Positions 1 through 5,750 of a stretch of DNA of 5,789 bases are shown here, in pieces. This DNA comes from Bacteroidales bacterium (GTDB taxonomy: Bacteria; Bacteroidota; Bacteroidia; Bacteroidales; Muribaculaceae). Within the stretch, counting starts at the first letter, position 1. The number at the start of each line of letters is the position of its first letter. A model generated the notes under the pieces. It was not told the DNA's origin, searched no databases, and saw nothing but the letters and a program-made list of their open reading frames with translations. Position numbers and translations under genes: made by a program. The stretch is taken from assembly GCA_900769345.1 (NCBI GenBank), contig CAAGGJ010000104.1, forward strand, positions 1 through 5,789, read 5' to 3'.

Positions 1-69
1 CTGGTAGTTCAACGGATAGAATGGAAGTTTCCTAAACTTTAGATAGGGGTTCGATTCCCCTCCGGGGTA
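1..69 (+). tRNA. tRNA-Arg (anticodon CCT), 5' end cut by the window edge
   Basis: The sequence folds as a tRNA that decodes AGG. The D stem is GTTC (7-10) with GAAT (19-22). The anticodon stem is GAAGT (24-28) with ACTTT (36-40) and encloses the loop TTCCTAA (29-35), with anticodon CCT at 31-33. The variable loop is 41-44. The T arm is AGGGG (45-49), loop TTCGATT, CCCCT (57-61). The 3' acceptor strand is 62-68, with discriminator A at 69. Only the last four bases of the 5' acceptor strand (CTGG) are present, so three bases lie outside the window. No CCA is encoded: the bases after 69 are CTT, so CCA must be added after transcription, as is frequent in Bacteroidota. A strong inverted repeat follows immediately and probably terminates the transcript. 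Confidence 0.93.
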
Positions 70-71
70 CT

Positions 72-109
72 TTAAAAGGCTGATAATCGAGCGATTATCA
101 GCCTTTTAA
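72..109. terminator. Perfect inverted repeat, likely bidirectional terminator
   Basis: Two 18-base arms (72-89 and 92-109) are exact reverse complements separated by AG. The outer GTAC bases at 67-70 and 110-113 can extend the pairing past one bulged T at 71. Each strand ends the hairpin in CCTTTT, a short T tract, so the element can act for the tRNA on the + strand and as a second stop for transcripts from the convergent secDF gene. It starts three bases after the tRNA discriminator, which fits a tRNA terminator. The T run is only four bases, so termination strength is inferred from the stem length. Confidence 0.75.
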
Positions 110-170
110 GTACTATATAGCCTAATAATTTCGCCAAATAGACGGCATCTCGCAGCCAAAGATCAAGGAG

Positions 171-222
171 AGACCCGCCGGGTCTGCAATAATGCGACTC
201 ATGTCCGCCACCGCGGCGGATA
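171..222. repeat. Two GC-rich hairpins in the tRNA-secDF convergent spacer
   Basis: The spacer at 114-226 lies between two terminators and shows no convincing gene. It contains two inverted repeats. AGACCC (171-176) pairs with GGGTCT (180-185) across a 3-base loop. TGTCCGCC (202-209) pairs with GGCGGATA (215-222), including one G-T pair, across ACCGC. Neither is followed by a T run on either strand, so they do not look like terminators. They could be remnants of a decayed gene, a structured RNA, or chance GC-rich palindromes. No promoter of the Bacteroidota type was seen in the spacer. Confidence 0.4.
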
Positions 223-226
223 CAAC

Positions 227-262
227 AAAAATAGTGCCCCACCCGTAGGCGGAACACTATTT
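227..262 (-). terminator. Intrinsic terminator of secDF with UACG tetraloop
   Basis: Read on the - strand, AAATAGTG (262-255) pairs with CACTATTT (236-229). Inside it, TT can wobble-pair with GG, then CCGCC (252-248) pairs with GGTGG (243-239), closing a TACG loop (247-244). This gives a near-continuous stem of about 15 bp capped by a UNCG-class tetraloop with a C-G closing pair, a loop class known for high stability. A run of five T (231-227 on the - strand) overlaps the end of the stem. The hairpin begins 24 bases after the secDF stop codon, the expected place for its main terminator. Confidence 0.85.
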
Positions 263-286
263 GTTTAATTATGCTATTTCAGAATA

Positions 287-3172
287 TTACTTCTTAGCTT
301 GCTTGCGGCCTGCCAATGCATAAGCTGTAGGAGCAGCGATGAAGAGCGATGCACAAGTACCGATGATTACACCAAGCAACATTGCGAATACGAAGCTGCG
401 GATAGATTCACCACCGAGGATGAAGATTACCAACAACACGAGCAATGTACTCAATGAGGTCATCATTGTACGTGCCAATGTGCTATTCAATGCATTGTTG
501 AATGCCACCATCATATCTTGCTTTGGATAGAGTGTGCGAGTTTCGCGTACACGGTCAAATACCACCACAGTATCGTTCACTTGATAACCAATAACGGTCA
601 AGATGGCTGCAATGAATGTTTGGTCAATTTCCATTGAGAATGGGAACAAGCCATACAAGCCATAAATGCCGATGATTACGAATGCTGTGAATGCCACTGC
701 AGCAAGTGCGCCTATTGAGAAGGCGATATTGCGGAAGCGGAGCAAGATGTAGAGCGCCATAGCAATGAGCGAGAAGATTACTGCCCATACAGCTTCGCGT
801 GTCATGTCGCCTGCTATGCTTGGACCTACCTTTTCCGACTGCACGATACCTACTTCTTCGTTCGACTGGCTAAAGTCTTCTACCGACATGCCTTGGAGTT
901 CGTCCTTGCAACCTTCGTAGAGCAATCCTGCTATTTCGTCATCGAGGTTAGGATCATTAACGTCAATCTTATAGTTGGTCGATACACGAACCTTAGTCTC
1001 GTTATCGATGGTAATAACCTTCACATTTGCATCACCGAACTTAGCTTGAAGCTTTTCTTGCAATGTCACTGTGCTCACCTCTTGCGGGAATTGGATTACA
1101 TAGTTGCGACCACCCGAGAAGTCGATACCCATACTCAAGCCACGCACTGCAAGCAAGATACCTGCCACTACCACGATTGCTCCCACCACGGTCCAGTTGC
1201 GCTTGCGGTTGCCGATAAAGTCGAAGTTTGCGCCTTGGAACCACTTACGCGAGATATTGGTGTTGAATGTGATGTTTTGGAACTTAGGCTTAGAAATTAT
1301 CCACTCCATCACAAGGCGTGTTGCAAACACTGCTGTGAAGAACGAACATGCTATACCTATAATATATGTGGTAGCAAAGCCCTTGATTGGACCTGAACCG
1401 TTAAAGAACAAGATGATACCGGTGATAACCGAAGTCAAGTTAGAGTCGAAGATTGCCGAGAAGGCATTCTTGTAACCATCGGCTACGGCTGCCTTAACGC
1501 CCTTGCCGGCACGAAGTTCTTCCTTGGTACGCTCAAATATAAGCACGTTGGCATCGACTGCTGTACCCAAGGTAAGCACGATACCTGCTATACCCGGAAG
1601 GGTAAGCACTGCTTGAAACGATGCCAAGATACCCAATGTGAAGAACAAGTTGAGGAGCAAACCGAGGTTAGCCACGCAACCCGGTGCAAAGCCGTAACCT
1701 ACATACATGAAGATTACCAAGAGCACGAGGGCTACGATGAACGACCAGAAACCGGCTTGGATTGATTCCTTACCGAGCGACGGACCTATCACGCTCTCGC
1801 TTGCGATGTTAACGCGTGCTGCCATCTTACCACTCTTGAGCACGTTGGCCAAGTCCTTGGCTTCTTCAGGTGTGAAGTTACCGGTAATCTGTGAGCGTCC
1901 GCCTTCGATTACGCTGTTTACATTAGGATATGAATATACTTGGTCATCAAGAACGATTGCTACACTCTTGTTGAGGTTCTGCTGAGTTACGCGAGCCCAT
2001 TGACGAGCACCGGTATCGTTCATTGTCATCGACACTACGTTACCTTGCAAGTTCTCGAAGTCGCTCGATGCGTCTACCACTACATCACCGCCAAGTGCCG
2101 GACGACCTTGATTGGTCTTCAATGCCACGAGGTTGAAGAATCGGCCCTTTTCATCGAGTGCCTTAACCGACCAGCATGCCTTCAAGTTGGTTGGAAGCAA
2201 GCGGCGTGCTTCTGCCGAACGCATAATAGCATTAACGGCTGCGGTATCTTGCACGTGAACGGTACCGATAACCGGGCCGCCCATCTGACCATTTGCCCAA
2301 AGCATATCGGCGAGTGTGCGAGTTGCTTCCTTAGGAGTAGCTACAGCTGTGCTGTCGCCTGCTACGGCTGTTGTGTCGGCAGGGGCTGCGCTTGCCGATG
2401 CAGCTGCTGCGCTCAACGATGCCAACTGGTTCTGCAAGTCGTTGATAGTATATGTTTCATAAAATTCGAGGTTGGCCGAACCTTGAAGAAGCTTACGCAC
2501 GCGTTCCGGTTCCTTGATACCCGGAAGTTCGAGAAGTATGCGACCGGTGTTTTCGAGCTTTTGTATGTTTGGAGCTACAACACCAAATCCGTCGATACGT
2601 GTGCGAAGTACATTATAAGAATTGTCGACCATCGAGCCTACTTCATCCTTCAATATGTCGGCTACTTGGTCGTCGGTCATGCCGTGCTTCACCTTTTCCA
2701 CATTGCGGAAAATCTGGCTGAGGCTACCGTCGCCAATCTTCTTGTATTCGCTAACAAATGCCGCTACGAAATCCTTTTCATCGCGATGCAATGAGTCGGT
2801 GATAGCAATTGCTCTATTAAACTTAGCATCGGGATTGTGGCCTGACAGTGCTTTCAAAATGTCGGGTACCGAAATCTGAAGTGTTACGTTCATACCACCC
2901 TTCAAGTCAAGACCGAGGCCAAGCTCCATCTCTCTCACTTCTTGGAAAGTGCGCCAATTGAGATACACTTTCTCATTTGCAATAGAATCGATATACGACT
3001 TGTAGTATGTCTTATATGCATCGTTCGATACATCGGTGGTCTTCGACATCGCCTGTGCAAATTCCACCGCCTTGTTCTCATAGTGATTCGACACAAATGA
3101 GAACGACAAATAGAAGATACATACTAAAACCAAGCAAGCAGTAATGACTCTAATAAAACCTTTACTTTGCAT
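287..3172 (-). CDS. secDF: Protein translocase subunit SecDF (SecD-SecF fusion)
   Basis: This 961-residue inner-membrane protein belongs to the RND-type SecD/SecF family, which uses the proton-motive force to help pull preproteins through SecYEG. It carries both halves in one chain. The SecD half has a first membrane segment (about 6-28), the motif GLDLKGG (87-93), the periplasmic P1 region including LRTRIDGFGV (189-198), and a bundle of membrane segments (about 473-626) with the signature GTAVDANVLIFER (536-548). D540 there is the counterpart of the conserved proton-path aspartate. The SecF half has MGIDFSGG (681-688), its own periplasmic domain, and GYQVNDTVVVFDRVRE (862-877), with D867 in the conserved position, within the membrane segments at about 793-950. 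An Ala/Ser/Thr-rich stretch (about 251-283) interrupts P1. The length is normal for Bacteroidota fusions. The ATG is chosen because a short n-region with K4 and R8 leads into the first membrane segment and a good promoter lies upstream. The leader is A-rich without a Shine-Dalgarno sequence. The gene appears monocistronic, with its own promoter and terminator. Confidence 0.97.
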   Translation of the reverse strand: MQSKGFIRVITACLVLVCIFYLSFSFVSNHYENKAVEFAQAMSKTTDVSNDAYKTYYKSYIDSIANEKVYLNWRTFQEVREMELGLGLDLKGGMNVTLQISVPDILKALSGHNPDAKFNRAIAITDSLHRDEKDFVAAFVSEYKKIGDGSLSQIFRNVEKVKHGMTDDQVADILKDEVGSMVDNSYNVLRTRIDGFGVVAPNIQKLENTGRILLELPGIKEPERVRKLLQGSANLEFYETYTINDLQNQLASLSAAAASASAAPADTTAVAGDSTAVATPKEATRTLADMLWANGQMGGPVIGTVHVQDTAAVNAIMRSAEARRLLPTNLKACWSVKALDEKGRFFNLVALKTNQGRPALGGDVVVDASSDFENLQGNVVSMTMNDTGARQWARVTQQNLNKSVAIVLDDQVYSYPNVNSVIEGGRSQITGNFTPEEAKDLANVLKSGKMAARVNIASESVIGPSLGKESIQAGFWSFIVALVLLVIFMYVGYGFAPGCVANLGLLLNLFFTLGILASFQAVLTLPGIAGIVLTLGTAVDANVLIFERTKEELRAGKGVKAAVADGYKNAFSAIFDSNLTSVITGIILFFNGSGPIKGFATTYIIGIACSFFTAVFATRLVMEWIISKPKFQNITFNTNISRKWFQGANFDFIGNRKRNWTVVGAIVVVAGILLAVRGLSMGIDFSGGRNYVIQFPQEVSTVTLQEKLQAKFGDANVKVITIDNETKVRVSTNYKIDVNDPNLDDEIAGLLYEGCKDELQGMSVEDFSQSNEEVGIVQSEKVGPSIAGDMTREAVWAVIFSLIAMALYILLRFRNIAFSIGALAAVAFTAFVIIGIYGLYGLFPFSMEIDQTFIAAILTVIGYQVNDTVVVFDRVRETRTLYPKQDMMVAFNNALNSTLARTMMTSLSTLLVLLVIFILGGESIRSFVFAMLLGVIIGTCASLFIAAPTAYALAGRKQAKK

Positions 3173-3237
3173 GAGTTTGTTTTAATTTTTTGTTTATTTT
3201 TATGTTACTAATTTTGTTAGCGTTTGATTTCAATTTG

Positions 3238-3268
3238 CAAATATACATCAAATAATTCAAGTGGAAAA
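3238..3268 (-). promoter_or_regulatory. Predicted Bacteroidota-type promoter of secDF
   Basis: On the - strand the -7 box TATATTTG (3245-3238) matches TAnnTTTG exactly. TTTT (3268-3265) sits 19 bases upstream and matches three of four bases of the TTTG -33 box. Transcription would start around 3231-3233, giving a leader of roughly 60 bases before the ATG at 3172. The leader is A-rich and has no Shine-Dalgarno sequence, as is usual in this phylum. A 10-bp palindrome, ATTTGCAAAT (3233-3242), overlaps the -7 box and could be coincidental or an operator. Confidence 0.7.
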
Positions 3269-3424
3269 TATTTCTGCCCGTTTTCCTTTAAAATAAGGTA
3301 TAAAAGGTGGCTTTTCTCGTCATTTTTTGCCTTATCAAGCACAATTACAGCCCTTAATGACACTCTTCGACCCTCCTAACCCTCACTCGCCTCGGCTCTA
3401 ACTCTGCTTGGCTTCCCCACCGTT
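3269..3424. other. Divergent intergenic DNA with a nested hairpin, no gene seen
   Basis: This stretch between the two promoter regions has no credible coding sequence. Its one clear structure is a nested inverted repeat. ATAAGGT (3293-3299) pairs with GCCTTAT (3329-3335), including one G-T pair, and within it AAAAG (3302-3306) and CTTTT (3311-3315) pair across GTGG. On the - strand the outer stem runs into TTTT, so it resembles a weak terminator, but no gene is known upstream on that strand. It could insulate secDF from transcription initiated further upstream. From about 3355 to 3425 the + strand is strikingly C/T-rich with few purines; I assign it no function. Confidence 0.4.
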
Positions 3425-3576
3425 TTTACTCGCTTTTATGGCTTTTTCGCACCTTTCGACATCGGCATTTTGCCATAATCGCACTTTTTTGTATCTTTAC
3501 ACCCTGTTATGGCTTGCCGCACATTCGTGGCTCGCTTGACATAGGGTATTTGCCACAATTTTTTATCATTTTTTAC
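3425..3576 (+). repeat. Imperfect tandem duplication covering the lipoprotein promoter
   Basis: Two adjacent units each begin with TTTAC (3425 and 3496), and a third TTTAC starts at 3572. Shared blocks in order are TTTAC, then TTATGGCTT (3436 and 3507), CGCAC followed by a TTCG block, GACAT.GG (3458 and 3538), TTTGCCA.AAT, a T6 run, and a final TATC/ATCA + TTTAC block. Over the 22 bases starting at 3458 and 3538 I count 17 identities. The period is 71 bases at the left end and grows to about 80 because the second unit carries roughly ten extra bases near 3528-3537. The first unit holds the intact promoter; the second forms most of the 5' leader of the lipoprotein gene. Confidence 0.65.
3469..3499 (+). 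promoter_or_regulatory. Predicted Bacteroidota-type promoter of the Ig-like lipoprotein gene
   Basis: A perfect -33 box TTTG (3469-3472) is followed after 19 bases by TATCTTTA (3492-3499), which matches TAnnTTTG in all defined positions but the last. The expected start site is near 3505, giving a leader of about 75 bases before the GTG at 3581. The duplicated copy downstream has TTTG at 3549-3552, but its -7-like sequence is wrongly spaced, so I predict only the first copy is active. Confidence 0.75.
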
Positions 3577-3580
3577 CGCA

Positions 3581-5662
3581 GTGAAACCTAATATTTCAGC
3601 ATATTTCATCATCTCGGCATTGATAGCATCGGTGCTCGTGTCGTGCGCCAACATCGGTCGCCCTTCAGGCGGTCCTCGCGACGAAACGCCACCGGTCTAT
3701 GTCAGCAGCAATCCCAATCCCGACCAACTCAACTTCAACGGCAGCAAGATCACCATCAATTTCAACGAGTATATCCAACTCAAAGATCAAAACACTAAGG
3801 TAGTGGTGTCGCCGGCACAAAAAAATATGCCTATCATCCGCGCAAGCGGCAAAAGTGTGTCGATAGAACTCCGCGACACGCTCTTGCCTAACACCACCTA
3901 TTGCATCGACTTTGCCGACGCCATTCAGGACAACAACGAGAGCAATCCTCTCGACGGTTTCGCATTCGCTTTCTCCACCGGCGACAGCATCGATTCGCTC
4001 CAGGTGTCGGGCATTATGCTGCGTGCCGACGACTTGGAGCCTATGCAAGGCATCATTGTGGGTATTCACGAAAACCTCAACGACTCGGCTTTCTCAACCA
4101 TTCCTCTCACCCGAATTGCTCGAACCAACGATTACGGGCAGTTCACCATCCGAAATATGAAGCCGGGGCGTTATCACCTTTTCGGACTCAAGGATATGGA
4201 CGGCAACTACACTTTCTCGCGCAACGAGGACTTGGCGTTTCTCGACGAGATTATCATTCCATCGAGCCATCAACGCGAAACCACCGACACCATATTTAAG
4301 TTCAACGGCGAAATCGACACCATCCAACCCGGCGTGCACACCGTGTTTACACCTAACGACCTGTTGCTCTGTATGTTCAACGAGCAATACAGCGCCCTTT
4401 ACCTAAAAAAGAGCGAGCGACCCGTCGACAACAAACTCCACATCAAATTCTCCGCGCCGGTCGATACTCTACCCGATTTGCGCTTGCTCAAACCCACTGC
4501 TACGCGCCCCGACTGGTATCGCATTGAGCGCACTCCCTCCAACGACTCTATCTTCTATTGGCTCACCGATAGCACTCTCATCAAGAGCGACTCGGTGCTC
4601 GTGGAAGCTCGCTTCCTCGTCTCCGACTCTCTCGATAACCTCGTAATGACCACCGACACCATCAATTTCTTCTTCCGCCACAAGGTGGACAAAAAGAAGA
4701 AAACCGACAAACACAAATCGGACAATAAAGACAAAAAAATAGGCGATAAAATCGATTCCGACGGCAAAATCAGCAAAGACGGCGATGAAAGCAAAAAAGA
4801 AAAGCCGGCAAGCATGTTCGACAGCATACCCACGCTTTCAATGAAGATTGAGCAGAACATCGACTATGGCAAACCTCTGCCCATAACCTTCGAAACGCCC
4901 ATCGACACCATCGATCTCCATGCTTTCCACATCTTCGAAAAAGAACCCGACGACACGCTGTGGCGCCCTTCCACCCGCGCCAAAAAGTTGGTACCTTTCG
5001 ACTCGGTATCGGTTATGAAATACCACTTTATCTATCCTTTCGATGCAGGCTCTATGTATCGCATCGAGATAGATTCGCTCTCAATCTACGACTGCTACGG
5101 TCGCCCAAACAAGCCTCAAAAGGTGGAATTAAGCATCCCTCCACTCGAAGAATATGCCAACCTGTATATGCTTGTCAATGTGCAAGATAGTGCATTTGTA
5201 GAACTTCTCGACGGCAGCGAAAAAGTGATACTTGCCGCCCCGGTTAAAGATGGCACTGCCGCTCTCGAAAATGTACGCCCGGGCACCTACTATGCCCGCA
5301 TCATACTCGATGCCAACGGAAACGGAAAGTGGGACACCGGCAACTATGCACTGCATCTGCAACCCGAAGAGGTCTACTACTTCCCTAATAAAATTCTTCT
5401 ACGCAAAAATTGGGACAACGAGCAGACTTGGAACATCTACGAAACTGCCATCGACAAGCAAAAACCGTTCGACATCAAGAAGAACCGTTCGCAAGCCGAC
5501 ATTAAGCGACTTCAAAAGATGAAAGGCGACAAAAACGGCCGCGACCAAGACGAAGATGACGAAGATGATCCATGGGGCGGTAACCAACAGAACAACTACA
5601 CCGGCAACAAATACAACGATGCTCGTAACAGCCTCGGTGGCAACAATCAACGCATCCGTTAG
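3581..5662 (+). CDS. Bacterial Ig-like (Big_5/SbsA-type) domain lipoprotein
   Basis: This 693-residue protein is probably exported and lipid-anchored in the cell envelope; its biochemical role is unknown. Residues 1-22 form a lipoprotein signal peptide with lipobox LVSC and acceptor C22. A GTG start is used: no in-frame ATG precedes the signal peptide, and the next Met is residue 83. Residues about 36-133 (from ETPP to AFSTGD) resemble the Big_5/SbsA Ig-like domain seen in many Bacteroidota lipoproteins. Residues about 139-225 form a carboxypeptidase-regulatory-like beta module with NMKPGRY and an EF-hand-like loop (205-216). Two further Ig-like strands follow (KLHIKFSAPVDTL from 285, PLPITFETPIDTI from 432), separated by a Lys/Asp-rich linker (about 367-408). 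A second beta module (about 526-605) has NVRPGTY and DANGNGKWD. The tail has an acidic run (655-663) and an Asn/Gly-rich end. No acidic residues directly follow C22, so the usual Bacteroidota surface-export signal is absent. Leu codons are mainly CTC, unlike the TTG-rich secDF. Confidence 0.85.
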   Translation: MKPNISAYFIISALIASVLVSCANIGRPSGGPRDETPPVYVSSNPNPDQLNFNGSKITINFNEYIQLKDQNTKVVVSPAQKNMPIIRASGKSVSIELRDTLLPNTTYCIDFADAIQDNNESNPLDGFAFAFSTGDSIDSLQVSGIMLRADDLEPMQGIIVGIHENLNDSAFSTIPLTRIARTNDYGQFTIRNMKPGRYHLFGLKDMDGNYTFSRNEDLAFLDEIIIPSSHQRETTDTIFKFNGEIDTIQPGVHTVFTPNDLLLCMFNEQYSALYLKKSERPVDNKLHIKFSAPVDTLPDLRLLKPTATRPDWYRIERTPSNDSIFYWLTDSTLIKSDSVLVEARFLVSDSLDNLVMTTDTINFFFRHKVDKKKKTDKHKSDNKDKKIGDKIDSDGKISKDGDESKKEKPASMFDSIPTLSMKIEQNIDYGKPLPITFETPIDTIDLHAFHIFEKEPDDTLWRPSTRAKKLVPFDSVSVMKYHFIYPFDAGSMYRIEIDSLSIYDCYGRPNKPQKVELSIPPLEEYANLYMLVNVQDSAFVELLDGSEKVILAAPVKDGTAALENVRPGTYYARIILDANGNGKWDTGNYALHLQPEEVYYFPNKILLRKNWDNEQTWNIYETAIDKQKPFDIKKNRSQADIKRLQKMKGDKNGRDQDEDDEDDPWGGNQQNNYTGNKYNDARNSLGGNNQRIR

Positions 5663-5683
5663 CAAAAACAATGCGTGTGCTTC

Positions 5684-5728
5684 GTCCGACCAGTCTGACC
5701 TGTCCGACTCGTCCGACCTGTCCAACCC
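5684..5728 (+). repeat. Five tandem copies of a 9-bp unit (consensus GTCCGACCT)
   Basis: Consecutive units are GTCCGACCA (5684), GTCTGACCT (5693), GTCCGACTC (5702), GTCCGACCT (5711) and GTCCAACCC (5720), with no gaps between them. They fill the middle of the 88-bp spacer between the lipoprotein stop codon and the next start codon. The spacer has no Bacteroidota-type promoter and no clear terminator: ACGCAT (5650-5655) and ATGCGT (5671-5676) could pair, but no T run follows. The downstream gene may therefore be co-transcribed with the lipoprotein gene. The function of the repeat is unknown. Confidence 0.85.
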
Positions 5729-5750
5729 TAAGCTCCTAAGGCATCACACC

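Noticed and set aside
122..202. Small frame on the - strand encoding 26 residues (MSRIIADPAG...)
   Set aside because: It has no promoter or ribosome-binding context, lies downstream of a strong terminator, and is short enough to occur by chance.
72..257. Open frame of 61 codons on the - strand between secDF and the tRNA
   Set aside because: It begins inside the secDF terminator, runs through two hairpins and ends within the tRNA-proximal inverted repeat. It has no promoter and resembles no family I know.
893..1396. 167-codon open frame on the + strand opposite secDF
   Set aside because: It is antisense to conserved SecF and SecD segments, with composition set by the opposite strand's codons and no promoter.
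1940..2794. 284-codon open frame on the + strand opposite secDF
   Set aside because: It is fully antisense to the conserved SecD region. Its Cys- and His-rich composition is typical of a reverse-strand shadow, and no family is recognisable.
3209..3216. TAATTTTG on the + strand as a -7 box for a second rightward promoter
   Set aside because: No TTTG lies at the required 19-20 base spacing, and it would produce a leader of more than 350 bases.
3436..3654. 72-codon open frame on the - strand across the lipoprotein promoter and start
   Set aside because: It overlaps the lipoprotein signal peptide codons and the predicted promoter. Its internal similarity (WQIPYVK and YGKMPMSK) is explained by the tandem DNA duplication rather than by protein selection.
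5650..5676. Possible terminator after the lipoprotein gene (ACGCAT/ATGCGT)
   Set aside because: The stem is only six base pairs with a 15-base loop, overlaps the stop codon and has no following T run.
5399..5725. 108-codon - strand frame with a very hydrophobic Val-rich stretch
   Set aside because: The hydrophobic run is simply the reverse complement of the acidic Asp/Glu codons in the lipoprotein tail, and its first residues come from the 9-bp repeats.
5684..5728. CRISPR-like array
   Set aside because: The units are only nine bases long and directly adjacent, with no spacers.
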